NCBI GenBank assembly: GCA_022497155.1
Contig: MU385753.1
Location: 310,001 to 374,000, forward strand
Length of the DNA stretch: 64,000 nt
Direction of reading: 5' to 3'
Origin: Whalleya microplaca
Taxonomy: Eukaryota > Ascomycota > Sordariomycetes > Xylariales > Xylariaceae
Position numbers and translations under genes: made by a program. The notes beneath the pieces were generated by a model. The model had not been told where the DNA came from. It ran no database searches and saw nothing but the letters and a program-made list of their open reading frames with translations. Positions 21,605 to 33,049 of the stretch are shown piece by piece (the first letter of the stretch is position 1; each line of letters begins with the position of its first letter).

Positions 21605-22765
21605 ATTGTAGATTTTCTGTGTTGTTCTGGTAAGGTATGGGATTCGTGCGGAGGTAGAATGGTTTTTGTGTGTTGTTATGGTAGTGGTGGTGATGGTTGT
21701 GTGGTTGTAATGTGGTGGGAAGTAGTTTTTGGAAGGAATTATCATGGATTCGAGATACCTTTATATATTCATGGTGCCTGACATTGCTGTTCAGGTGACG
21801 TGGATATTGTTTGCTGAAAATGGGCCGAAGCAAGCTGTTTCTATGAAACTAGACCTCTTGACGCGTCAAACTTCTACTAATGTCACAAGGCGTTTGTGGG
21901 CACTGACTGTACTATTGTTCTCGGCCTATCCAAGCTGAATAACATTTTTCAGCAACGGAAAGAAGCCGTTGTGAGTCATTGTCTGTAGCTAACAAACATC
22001 TGGGTATGCTTGGTATTGTGTACCTATGCCGAGTATGTGAGTCAACAGCAGGAAACAGGACGAAATTTTTTGTCAACATACCACGTCCATGGTATCAACT
22101 ACTAGAGCCAGCTCAACATTCAAGCAATCTCCATTCCTCCCCTCAGACCGCCTAAAGTGTACACTAGGAGTAGATAGGACGGTAGGTAGATCGAGAGACT
22201 AAAAAATAGAGAAAACTGTTTCAAACGACTATTCTTGGAGCTTTCAAGCTTCTATCCCTCTCGGTTTTTTTTCGCATATTTGACCGGTTCAATGAGCAGC
22301 TGTATATTATGAAAAGTTTGAGGTTGTCACATAGATAATACCTTTGAACTGGATTGAGGTCGACAGCTATTGAACCATTATAAATCAAATTGCTACATAT
22401 CTACGTAACTAAACCGAATGGCTAAACAGAACGGCGAACGAAATAGCCGAAAGATTAAAAAAAAAATCAAAAGCAATGAAGTAAGTAGATATGAAGAGTA
22501 ATAGGACGCTTGCCGTGCTGTCACCTTCGAATACTCATTGATATTTGCACACAAGCCCTGGGAAGCAAATATACACTCCATACATGGGCTCTATCTCTTA
22601 TATGCAGACTACGATACTGTTATTATTTTAAAAGAAGAAACATGTCCATTTTATTACAGTTACTGTGCGTGTGATTATCATTTAGGTCCCAGCGTGATCG
22701 TAACCAACTTATCAACTTGAACTGAGTATTGTATTATATTATATATGATCTTAAGTATATAAGCA
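21605..22765. other. AT-rich intergenic region
   Basis: 1.2 kb, AT-rich, between the small Cys-rich gene promoter and the 3' end of the double-repeat gene. A small hairpin (CAACGG...CCGTTG) lies at about 21953-21971. No gene-like frame is seen. Confidence 0.5.
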
Positions 22766-24075
22766 TTAAAATCTTTGTTGGGGGAAAATTGCCCCATAGT
22801 TCGAATCCTGTGGCTCCTGAGTTGTAAGCCTGATTTCCTGTTGCTTGGCTTCGTTTTCCCGCCGGCGAGCTTCGTTTTCCTGTCGGCGAGCTTTTTCTTC
22901 TTGTCGGCGAGCTTTCTTTTCCTGCCGGCGAGCTTTTTCTTCTTGTCGCTGAGCTTCCATTTTCCACATCTCATTCTTGCAAGCCGCTAGCTCATATAGC
23001 TGCTTCGACATTAATAGTCTGGACCTCTCTTGGGAAGCCCCTGAAAGTTCATCAAGTCTCCTGTCCACTTGCTGGTTACGGGCCTCGGTCTCTGCCTCAG
23101 CTAGTACCAATGTAGCGTTATGCTTGAGACTTTTAGCGATTAGCTTGGCCCGTGTATAATATTTGTTCCATGTCAAATTAAATGTAGCCTTCCAAGCTTT
23201 ATATGGTGTTAGTGTTAGGTTTAAAACTGCAGTGATGTTTTTGTTTAATTACCTGGCTTTGCAAGAACCTCCTGTCCGACTTTTATAAACTCAAGAAAAT
23301 CATCGGCGTAGTGTTGGAGAGGTATAAGTATTGCTGGTGCAGTTCGAAGGGGTTGATGATCATTTCCCAGGTTGAACATTAAGCTGCATAGTTGGAGATA
23401 GATGATGAGGAAATAGTAGTATCGAGTCCTGATACTCTTAGCTCTATAAGTCGCCTAATAACAACAGTTTAGTGTATAGAGTCTTTATCCTAACGGAACG
23501 TGAAAGCATACAAAGCTCTGTACTTCGTTACCTATTGGAATGAGATTTCGACACATGAGAGCAAACCATACCCAACCAAGTCCCATATCGCTGGAGTCAT
23601 CGAGTAATATCGTGGTGATCCCCCTTATAGTCTGGACTAATTCGGAGATTCTCAATTCGCGTAGACTCTGTTGTGAGTTATCCTGCTTGACTACTAGATC
23701 TAGCAAGTTGGGTGTGGAATCAGCCGTGATTTCCTGCAGCTGGAAGCGGGTGACAATTCCCGTGTCTTGTAGCCTTTGGGCGGAGTTGGTGATGTTACCA
23801 GTTGTAATTTCCCGTGATTTGTAGCGGATGACATTGCCTCGTAGCCATTGACTGTAGTTGGTGTTGATATCAGCCGTAATCTCCTCAATTTCCTGTAAGT
23901 GGTCGCTGAAGTTGGCTACGCGATCCGCTGTGAATTCTTGCGGCCGGGAAAGGGCGACAGTGACCACGTCTTGTAGTTCTTGGACGAGGCTGTTTATAGT
24001 ATCAGCTGGAATTTCCCGTGGCCGGTCGCAGGTGACATTGCCCGTGCCTTGTAGCGATTGGACAAACGACTCCAT
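22766..24075 (-). CDS. Uncharacterised three-exon gene with two internal repeat arrays
   Basis: I do not recognise a named family. Exons 24075-23512, 23454-23253 and 23196-22766 (introns of 57 and 56 nt, GTATGC and GTAATT donors) sum to 1197 nt, 398 residues, in phase throughout. Residues 3-125 hold about five degenerate copies of a 26-residue unit with consensus near LQD--VT--RPQEITAD---N. A central, apparently globular region follows: WVWFALMCRNLIPIG, RYYYFLIIYLQLCSLMFNLGN, LQHYADDFLEFIKVGQEVLAKP. From about residue 270 the protein is helical and charged (AEAETEARNQQVDRRLDELSG). It ends in a heptad array of RRQEEKA-type units likely to form a rigid charged helix. No catalytic motif is visible. 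The central region reads like a conserved fungal protein, so I believe the gene is real; the repeats may be recent additions. Confidence 0.7.
22835..22955. repeat. 21-bp coding minisatellite (heptad repeats)
   Basis: About five imperfect copies of a 21-nt unit (core GTCGGCGAGCTTTTTCTTCTT on the plus strand) lie inside exon 3 of the minus-strand gene. Each encodes a seven-residue RRQEEKA-like unit. The copies differ by a few bases, including K/E and E/N swaps, so the array is not freshly expanded but is likely to vary among strains. Confidence 0.85.
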
Positions 24076-25186
24076 CTTCACAATACTCTTATGCTAGAAC
24101 ATCCTGGGAAAGTTCTATGTAAGGAATCTCTAGGTCCTAGCGGATGTTAGCTGAAGACTATCGTATATGACCCCGGACGGGAATCTGCGCTAATGTCATG
24201 TTGGCGGTGCCGATGTGGCACCTCTCTATTGGGACGTTGCAGTTGACAGCGGGGTAGTTTTAAGGTCCTATGCGCATTTAGACAAGAGGGTTTAAAGTCA
24301 ATTTGTCTATACAATTTAGTATATATCAATCAATTCCACCCATTCACCGAATAGTCTGTTTTGTATCAATCACTGTCAGTCTCCAGGCTGTTTACCAGAC
24401 AGACGAGCGATCCAGAGATGAGCTGTTCTAAGGATGGGCACGGTTGTCCCTACTAAAAGTGTTGTCCATAGTACATGTACATAAGTACTTATAGACATTC
24501 TGACAGCTGATACCAGCTCCGGCTGGCATCTGGCTGAGTTCATTCTGTTGCCTTTATCGGCCTTTCAATCCCTTCTATATATAGAAGTCTACATTATTGT
24601 AGCTTAACAGTCTATCAAAGTAGAACCTTTCTATTTTATTCTAATTTTAATAGGCAACAGCTGGTAACGGTATCATTAGCTGTCGGATATTCCTGTTGGT
24701 GACAGGGGTATAGGCAACTAACACTGGCAGCCAATTGCAGCTAGTTGTAGATCTACTATGGACAAGACTTTTGGTAGGGACATCCGTAGATATCATTACT
24801 TTACGAAAACCATGCCAAGACTGACCAAACGGTTGTGTATAAAATTAATCAGCAAGGCTGCGCAGCTCAGGGTACGGTAATCGATGGGGCCCTTGAAATG
24901 AGGCTCCCGATACAACAGTATTCTGCCTAGGGTTTACCACCTCGTGTATGTATGGTACACGAAAGCTTGGCTACTCGTCATTTGACCACCTCGAAGAAAT
25001 GAGCGTCTGCTAACGAGCCGCTCCGATGACTGCAGACGAGGTATCAATATCTTAAATTAAACGGCCCAAGCTCATGCATCTTACTAGGTAGAAGCTTGGG
25101 GCTCCCTTTTAAAGCTGGAAACTTCTCTTATTCTACCCATATACGGAGTACTCACTGCTGACCTGATCAGAACTGACTTGGTCGAA
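24076..25186. other. AT-rich divergent intergenic region
   Basis: 1.1 kb between the divergent starts of the double-repeat gene (minus) and the interrupted gene (plus). It has small palindromes such as GTACATGTAC (about 24471-24480) and AAGTACTT (about 24483-24490). No gene-like frame is seen. Confidence 0.5.
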
Positions 25187-26399
25187 ATGCCTTGCTATCC
25201 GGTTAAACGAGATGGATTCGAATTCACAGATGGCCAATTCCTCGCGTGTCCTGGCCGTATTGAACGAGTCGAATCTGCAGACCTGCGAGACATGTTTCTG
25301 CCTAGGCTCACTCCACGAGGAAATAACAAGCTGAAAGCTCCCGGATTTGTAGCCGCCCAGCTGAGGCACTATGGCGTAGATTACGACGAACACGAGTTGA
25401 TCAACGGGACCGAACTTCTCAAGCAAAGTATGCGGGCCGGCAAGGTGAGATCTTTATACACGATATGGCAAAACTGCCGCTTACCTAGACAGCTAGACAA
25501 AGTACCTGACCGTATCGAGAAATTGAGATCACAAATGTCGGCGGAATGGCATGATCAGTTGACACTGGGGGAGCTGGCCGCCAAAACCCCAGAGTATTTG
25601 ATCAAGAAGCATTTCGCCGACGCGTCAGGTAAACCAGACCGGACTAAGACGACCCAAGTTCTTATTGTGCCCCTCTCCCTCCACAGCACCGGTTGCGCGG
25701 AAAAGCTCAGCAATGCCGCCAAAAATGTTAGCAGCGGCTTGCACCACATGGAAAGAAAAGAAGGACCACAGCCCGCTTTCTACATTGGATGGGATCGGGA
25801 AGCAATGATTGAGGCGTTTGACGGCCACTCCGGGGGCGAAGAAGATTGTTCGCCCATCGGGAGGTATCGCGTCGAATGCGACAGTATTGATGAGACAAAT
25901 GAAGGTGGTGTCTTTGAAGCCAATTTCCAATTTCGGAGAAATCGAAGGAATCATGATCTTGAGCAGTCAGATGAACCGATTGCTTCAGTACCGCATCCGA
26001 TTAGAGTTCAATGATCAGTCTGCCGAGAGCTCAGAGGACTATGACAATTCGGATTATTAGTATGAATCAGAAGTGGGTTCGAAGAGGAAGGCTTCACACG
26101 ATATACGCCGGCCGGCAAAGAAGCGCAAAAGATCGGGTGACCAACCGCGAACATTGTTCTTTCAGTGGAAGGGTTCGGTGACTGAAAATGACGAGATCTT
26201 ACACAAGGGAAAAGAAGGCTATATCACCTTCGAAGACTCCAAATTTACCAGCTTCTTTGGGCAAATGGACATGGCGTTTGTCGGCCGCAACGTCTCTTTC
26301 TCTGCAACCAGGATATCCGCAAACCCGCGTGAGAGTCATCGCCGTTGGTTATCATATTCAGAGACTGCTTGCGAGTATCGTCAAGGCAGATGGAGGTAG
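25187..26399 (+). pseudogene. Interrupted fungal gene of unknown function
   Basis: From the ATG at 25187 the frame reads PCYPVKRDGFEFTDGQFLAC, with LTPRGNNKLKAPGFVAAQLRHYG. A probable 48-nt intron (25445-25492) joins MRAGK to LDKVPDRIEKLR. The frame ends at 26014. The natural continuation is in another frame (NDQSAESSEDYDNSDY), reached either by a frameshift or by a weak intron at about 25910-25988 (GTCTTT...CTTCAG). That frame meets TAG at 26058-26060. It resumes at once with YESEVGSKRKASHD, a basic RRPAKKRKRSG nuclear-localisation-like stretch and TLFFQWKGSVTENDEILHKG, up to a stop at 26399. Coding-like text thus spans 1.2 kb with at least one break. I recall similar full-length hypothetical proteins in fungi but cannot confirm it. 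Sequencing error or unusual splicing could also explain this. Confidence 0.6.
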
Positions 26400-26967
26400 A
26401 AATGGAACACATGAGCAATACAGTACGCGGCTTTCAGAGATTTGATTAGTATGTAGTCCTCTAATTCAATGATACCTACTTATGACTATCATCCGTGTAA
26501 GGAACACGCTGTGCTCGGCTTCCATGATGATATTCAATGCCACCTACACATAAAATCAGCTGTATTAGATGTATAGGAGAGAATAATAGATAAACGCAGG
26601 TAGATGGATTTATTGATGATACTATCTACAACAGCATCCTGTATACTCTCATAATAACTTGAATAAATGGCTTTCGTCAAGTTGAGAGTAAATGAGGTCT
26701 GGAGATGAAGTCAGATTCGGTGTTAGTTGATTGGTGGACGGTTCCCTACCGAAACCCCTGTCTAAGCTCAACCCCACAAGCCTCCAGATGTCCCTACTTA
26801 GTCCTTATCGATAAGCAAGTGTGCAGTAAGCTCCCTGCAACGTCAGAGCGTCCATTGACCGACCCCACGTCCAAAATTCGATATCCACACACTAAACCGC
26901 CTCCTTCACAACCAACCGGTTCATCACTTATACACCACACAACAACAAACACACACACACACACACA
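26400..26967. other. SRP19 upstream region with CA repeat
   Basis: 568 bp between the interrupted gene and SRP19. A (CA)n tract at about 26948-26967 abuts the SRP19 start codon, leaving the ATG in the context CACACAATG. No gene is seen. Confidence 0.6.
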
Positions 26968-27885
26968 ATGTCGCACCCACAAATAGAAGAAGTGTCCGAC
27001 AGCGACCTGTCTGACCCCAGCGAGGGCGACATCGACGACTTCGCCGAATCCGACATCCTGCGCTCCATCCCGACCTCCTCCAACACCCGTCCCAACACCA
27101 GACAACCAGCACCACCATCCTCCTCACAACTAGCAGCCCACCCCATGGTGAACCCAGCCGCCCACCCCTCCGGCCCTCAGATCCAACCGGGCGACATCAA
27201 GAACCACCAGATGCTATACCCGATCTACTTCGACGCCACGCGCTCGCGCGCCGGCGGGCGCCGCGTGCCCTCCTCCCTCGCGGTGAAAAACCCGCTCGCG
27301 CGCGAGATCGCCAACGCCTGCGCCGCCCTGCGCCTGCAGCCCGTCTTCGAGGCGCACAAGGTGCACCCGAAGGACTGGGCGAACCCGGGGCGGGTGCGGA
27401 TCCAACTCAAGTCCCCCTCCCCCACCAACTCCTCCCAGCAGACAGTGAACCCCTACGCCAAGCAGGTGACCAACAAGCACCACCTGTACATCCTAGTCGC
27501 GAAGCACCTGCGGGCGCACCCGACGACGGAGGACAGCGAGGCGCTGCGGCGCGTGCGCGTCCCGGGGCTCGGCACGCCCGAGGACGGCCAGCCGTGGCCG
27601 CGGCCCGCGGTCCCGCGCGGCTGGAAGATGGGCGAGCTGCTGCCCGCCTACAGCGCCGCCATGACCGGCGGCGGCGTCAGCGAGAACGCCTTCAAGGACA
27701 TGATGAAGGAGATGCAGGGCGGTCCGGGCGGTCCTGGGGGTGCTGGCGGCGGCCCGACTGCGGATATGATGTCCATGCTCGGCGGGATGCCGGGGATGAG
27801 CGGTGGTAGTGCTGGTGAGAGCGCTGGCGGTGGTCAGGGTGGTGGTGGAGGGAAGAAGGGGAAGAAGGGGAAGGGGAGGGCGTGA
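26968..27885 (+). CDS. sec65: Signal recognition particle subunit SRP19/Sec65
   Basis: This protein binds SRP RNA and helps load SRP54 for co-translational targeting to the ER. It is a single exon of 305 residues. The SRP19 domain spans about residues 80-205: MLYPIYFDATRSRAGGRRVP, AVKNPLAREIANAC, and AHKVHPKDWANPGRVRIQLK, the RNA-binding core, then NKHHLYILVAKHLRAHPT. The N-terminus (1-75) is acidic then Pro/Ser-rich and probably disordered, a fungal extension absent from human SRP19. The C-terminus is Gly/Met-rich and ends in a Lys/Gly tail (GGKKGKKGKGRA), common in SRP19 proteins. Gene GC rises sharply compared with the upstream pocket. It converges with the dynactin gene 265 bp downstream. 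Confidence 0.93.
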   Translation: MSHPQIEEVSDSDLSDPSEGDIDDFAESDILRSIPTSSNTRPNTRQPAPPSSSQLAAHPMVNPAAHPSGPQIQPGDIKNHQMLYPIYFDATRSRAGGRRVPSSLAVKNPLAREIANACAALRLQPVFEAHKVHPKDWANPGRVRIQLKSPSPTNSSQQTVNPYAKQVTNKHHLYILVAKHLRAHPTTEDSEALRRVRVPGLGTPEDGQPWPRPAVPRGWKMGELLPAYSAAMTGGGVSENAFKDMMKEMQGGPGGPGGAGGGPTADMMSMLGGMPGMSGGSAGESAGGGQGGGGGKKGKKGKGRA

Positions 27886-28150
27886 TTGTCCAGCCAGATA
27901 AAGTTAAAAAAATGGGGGTTGCTTAATGATGGGAAGATACTACTAGATACATGCTCCCAAAGAATTCACGAAATTGATATCCCACCTTGTTCGGTGGGCT
28001 TCTTCATAAAATATGCTGTCAATACATGATGACTTCAATTGTCGTACGTACGCTATGTGATGATACAAGAAAAGGGGGTATCTCGCATATCTAAACTCTC
28101 TTTCTCTTCTCTCAACACTCCCCCAAGTCCAACAACAGGTATGTATGGTT

Positions 28151-31100
28151 TTACACAGCCGCAGTACCAAGTCTCCCCTGCAAGCCATCCCACTCCCTGG
28201 ACCCCACAATCTGCACATCCCGTCCCCCAACCCCAGGGATGACCTTGCCCTCGAGATCAGGGAGTCTGATCTGGAGCCTAGCAGCAGCCCTCTTCATCTC
28301 GGCATGCTGATGATTCTGCTCCCTGCTCTTCCCAGACGGGGCCCCGAGCACGACACGCGTCTTCTGAATAACCGAAGCCTCCCAGCTCTTCCAGGCCGCG
28401 AAATCCTCCGCCTGCCGCGCGGCGTGGTACTGCGGGGTGACCTTGGCCGGCCGCCAGGCCATGCGGTTCTTGGGGAGCGCGTTGAGGTCGTAGACCCGGG
28501 CGCCCGTGGCCATCTTCAGCAGCTCGCCGAGCACGTCCTTGGCCTCGGCCTCGACGAGCGCCTTGCGCTGCGCGGCCACGGGCACCGGTTTCTTCAGCGG
28601 CTCCGCCAGCCAGTCGTGGCGGGTCTGCTCGGCGACGCGCGCGCGCCGGTTGTCCTCGCGCAGGTACCGCACCGCGGCCTGCAGGCTCGCGATGTCGTTC
28701 TTGAGCGTGTCCATCTCGTGGGCCGTGGCGACGGCGCGCTCCTGCCCGGCCTTGGCGCCCGCGGCGTCGGCGGCGTCGCCGAAGGCCTGGCTGTCGCCCG
28801 CGATCTTCTTCCACTTGTCGCGGTCCGCCTCGAGCGTCTTGGCCTCGCGGTCTTGTTGCTCGATGTCCTTCTTCAGGCTGGCCACGAGTTCCTGGGCATC
28901 GGCGATTTGAGCCTCGAGCTCCGCCATGCGGGACGCTTTGGCGTTCGCGTCGCGCATGCGGGCCTCGAGGGTTTCGATGCGGAGCGTAGCCGTGCTGAGA
29001 TTCTCGTCACGTAGGGCGATGGCCCGACGAGCTTCGTTGTAATGCTCTTTGAGGAGTCGCAGCTCTTCTTCAGCGTCGATGGGGACGGTCTTGAGAGCCT
29101 TGAGCTCTTGGGCCCGGAGAATCCATGGTGCTGGGCTACGTTCGAATTCTTGTGTTTGTGATAGGTCGGCGCAGACTGCGGCAAGGTCGGTGATTTGGCT
29201 GGTGAGGACCCGGAGTTTACTAAGATAAGTCGAGAAAAGGTCGGATTCGGCAGATGCAAATGAAGTCATTACAGTATGATGAACCGTGTTTTGTACCTCG
29301 ATGTAAGTGAACGGCTCCGGACGTCCCACCTCGCTAAGGAGCCCATAAAGATCCAGCCCGATCTTGCGAGACATCCCAGCAAGCTCTTGACTTGCTGTTT
29401 CGCATTGCTCGAAGACCTCTGCCGTATCAAGGGTAAGAACCAACGACCTCGCTCTAAGATCCTCGAGAGCCCGTACCGCCTTGCTAACGACGACCTTGGC
29501 GCTACGAGTGTGACTAATGACAGTATCGGTTTTCTTAGCGAAATGCTGGGCAAGCTCATCCTCGTCGCCGTTGGGTGGCACAACCCTGTGGACCATCTCC
29601 TTGACGATGCTAAAAGCGGCAGCGGCGGACTCGAGGTGGCTCTGCATGTGGATCGTCTTCATCTGGATCTCGTCCGCGAAGCTTTCGAGTCCTTCTGAGA
29701 TGTGAACCTCGCCAAGATGCGTCATAAGAGCGATGGTGCGTTGCAGCTCCGTAGCACATTGCTTCTCCTTGAGTTCGCCTCGTCGCAGGCCATCGATCCA
29801 GGCATTGAGAGCCCTCTCAACAGGCTCCAGTTCGTATAGAGCGCCCTCGTACTTGGCGAACTGCTCCAAAGAACAGTGGCTAATGGCATTGACGAAGCGG
29901 TCACACATAGAAGAGACCCAAGTCAGTTTGTCCAATGCGTCGCAGCCAGCGAAAACATCGTCTTCGTGGCCAGGATGCAGCTGTCCGCTGATGCGCTCTT
30001 TGACGAAACCGTGCAGGAGATTAGCTTTGAAGCCCAGACGGCTGAATCGCAACAGCGCCAGGACAGAATCCTTATCGGCATTGTAACTTTCAGGCAGGAA
30101 CAGCTTGACAATCTTGAGGTGTTGCTGTGCTTCTTGCGCATCCATACGTTGCAGCTCCAAATCGATGGTCTTGATTTGCGTCTTCGCGGCCGAGATCTGG
30201 AGCTTCTGGTTGAGATCCATCATAGCTCTTGATTTGCTTTCGAGCTGCTCTGATTCGGCCTCGTTCACCGCGTGAGAGGCGCGAATGTCCTCCAAATCTG
30301 TCTGCAGATTCGTGACGAGTTCTCGGAAACGGGAAAGTGTGTACTCCATATCTCCAATAGTGTCATCCTTCTCGGCGGCTCTACGCGCTTGCTCGGCGAT
30401 AACGCTGTCTTTGAAGTCGAGGTCGTCTTGCATTTCCTTCTCATTTTGAACGTGGTTAATTTCAAGCTCGTCATTGATCTCCTTCAGGGCTTCCAGGTCG
30501 TCGATGACGGCCTTCAGCTCATTGATCTGTTCCGATTGTACGAGCTTCTCGTAGCTGAGCTGCTCGATCATAGCCTCGGCTCCTAGGTTGTCATCGAGCT
30601 GCTGTCGGAGGTCTTCCGCGCGAGTCTCGGATTCTAGCAGCTTCTCCTTGGCGATCTGGTACTGTTCCTTGATAGCATCGAATTCCTCAAGCTCCTGTTC
30701 TAGAGCCTTGATCTGTGCCTTATTCTCTTCGTCCTGCTGTTGTGTGAGGTCTCGTAGTCTGATAAGTGCTTCGCGTAATCGTTCATTGTTCCGTTCCATT
30801 TGCAACCACCCAGCGCTTGCTCTCTCTTCAGGTGACATGCCCTTCGTGTATTCCGAGTTTTCTTCACGTAGAATGTCAACTTCCAGTTCCAGCTCCTCTG
30901 CCTTCTGTTTCAGAGCCTCGACCTCGACCTTTAGAACTTCAGCAGTTTCTTCAGCCATCTCTCGGTCCAGAGTCGCGAGCTCCATTATAGACTCGTGCTC
31001 TGCCTGCAGGGCCTCGATCTGCTCCAGGCTCTCTTCCGCCTCCTTGAGTTGCTTCCGCAGACCGACATTCTCCTGGGCTGTGGTCTGAAACTTAGCCTCA

Positions 31101-32240
31101 ATTTTCTTGTTGATGTTCTCGAATTTGTCCCGTTGCTCCTGGAGCCTCTCCATGTCCTTCATCTTTTCACGGTCTTCTAGTCGCTTGCGCTCCAGCACTT
31201 TTAATTTTGCCTTCAGGTCCTCATTCTCTCTGCTGACGGCGTTGCTTGCCGCTGGGCGGTTGACGCTTGCACTCATGGGTGTCCTCACGCTCGCGGGCGT
31301 TCTCCCGGTCGCTGGTGCTTTCGAAGACGAAGCTGAGGATGGACCGGTGAGTCGCTCCAAAGCCTTAGTTCTAGAGCGCACAGCACTGGCCCCCTCTCCA
31401 TCACTCCTAATGGGAGAGTCGACGTCCGACCCTCTTCCACTCTCATTCCCAGATAATGAGTCCCCGGACAGGACTCTCCCCGAGGCCGGACGAGAAGAAA
31501 AGTTCCTGCCAGTCACGGATGAGACACGCCCGCCAGGCGGCCTTGTTACTCTACCCGGAGGCTTTGCGGGAGCGGCTGAATATGATGATGGTCGTCTAGG
31601 CCCGGCGGAAGGTAATGCTGGTGGTCCCATCGAGGTTCTTGCTCCTCCAATCGACGGTCGGCTCCTTGCTCCGACTGACGAGACGCGAGCGTTCGATGGG
31701 GTGCCGGTTCGTGAGTTCGCATTACTCGATGCGGCGGTTGATCCAAGTTGTTTTGTTGGAGATTTTGTGGGAGACTGGCCAACTATTGTTAGTATTCAAA
31801 CAGTAAGTTATACGGGACCAACTATACTATACCCTTGCTATACTTGAAGGTCGAGATGCTGCTCTTGGAACTGGACTTGGACTTGGTGCATTCATGCTCA
31901 TCCGCTTCGGCATCGAAGGGTCAGTCATGGAGTTCGGTCTGGAGTTCCGTCCGGGGCCAGCTGCAGCGGTGCTATTTCGAGAGCCTCTTCGAATAGGGGC
32001 AGCCTTCGGCGGTGCAGCTTGCAGTATCGTCATTGTCGTCGGTCTGACGAACATGCCTCGCCTGGGCGAGCAATCAAAGTATCGCTCGCCCTGCACGGCG
32101 CCATCGTTCTTCCCGCTGTCATCGTCGAGCTCGACGCCTACCCAGTCCCCTGGGGCGAAATGCGTCTGTCCGACAAAGCGCACGACGGCTCTGCGGCCAT
32201 CGTTGAGCTGGATGGTCTGCCCGATCGCGATGTCCGACAT
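28151..32240 (-). CDS. ro-3: Dynactin large subunit p150-Glued
   Basis: This is the microtubule-binding arm of dynactin, the dynein cofactor, needed for nuclear migration and hyphal growth (ro-3 in Neurospora, nudM in Aspergillus). Exon 1 is 32240-31844, the intron 31843-31783 and exon 2 31782-28151, giving 1342 residues, close to the Neurospora protein. The CAP-Gly domain is at about residues 6-68, with the EB1/tubulin-binding motif GKNDG at 43-47. Next is a basic Ser/Pro linker containing the splice junction (RPSI-GQSPTK). A long coiled coil follows (about 270-620, many Glu/Lys/Leu heptads), then the dynactin p150 domain (LFLPESYNADKDSVLALLRF onward) and a second coiled coil before the C-terminus. 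The tail ends in LPDLEGKVIPGVGGRDVQIV. No breaks are seen. Confidence 0.96.
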
Positions 32241-33049
32241 ACTGGGGCAGCTTCCCTGATGGTTAGTACATAATGAGCTGGGCGGTTGGCGTTGGCCCTG
32301 AAGCTTGACGTTAGAGTTTCTTTGTTCTACGCGCGTTGCTTGGACCGTCACGCGAATGTTGATCTCGGGCTTATCGCGGATAAACACAGTGTGTCATAGC
32401 CGTGTATAATTCACAGCGCATACGGTGCAATATCCAGAGTGGCCCATGCGAATGCGCAGCCAACATCCATTGTATTATCATCACATGCCCTCGGGAGCCA
32501 ACTACACGTACAAACTTGTAGATATAACAAATATCGAAACAAAAGATCGAATCAAAGAACACCGTATCCTTATATTCAACCTCACAGAATGAGGAAAAAT
32601 ACATGGCCCATCCGAGACTCGAATTTCCTTTAATCGATTCGCCATGCCTGAAGGTCTCACTGTTCATCATCATCAAGGGATCATCAGAGGGGAAGTGAGA
32701 CTTTTTTCGTCGCAAAAGAAAAAGGTCAAGTGATCTTATAGACTACATACAGTTGTGTGTATGTCAGGGTGAGAGTGTGCGGTGCCATTGCTCCAGCCTG
32801 TCCTCTTATCCCATCTCATCTCATTCCGTATCATAATATCAAGCCCGCATTCTCACCCCCGTACATACAGAATTTCATATCCAAAAGAAAGATTCAAAAA
32901 AATGTACGGAATAAATAGATCATCCCAACTCTGTCTTTCTCCTCTTTCCTTCTCATCTCACCCCTTTTTTCTTTTTTGCGGTGCCTGACAATACGGCCGG
33001 CGTGATCAACTCTCTCTCTCTAGCCCATCTATCTATCTACGGGTTGAGA
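32241..33049. other. Intergenic between dynactin promoter and HMG gene end
   Basis: 809 bp, both flanking genes on the minus strand. It holds the dynactin promoter and the 3' region of the HMG-box gene. It is AT-rich with pyrimidine runs. No gene-like frame is seen. Confidence 0.5.

Noticed and set aside
30588..31088. 166-codon Ser-rich plus-strand frame
   Set aside because: It is a shadow of the dynactin coiled coil on the other strand, with no independent signals.
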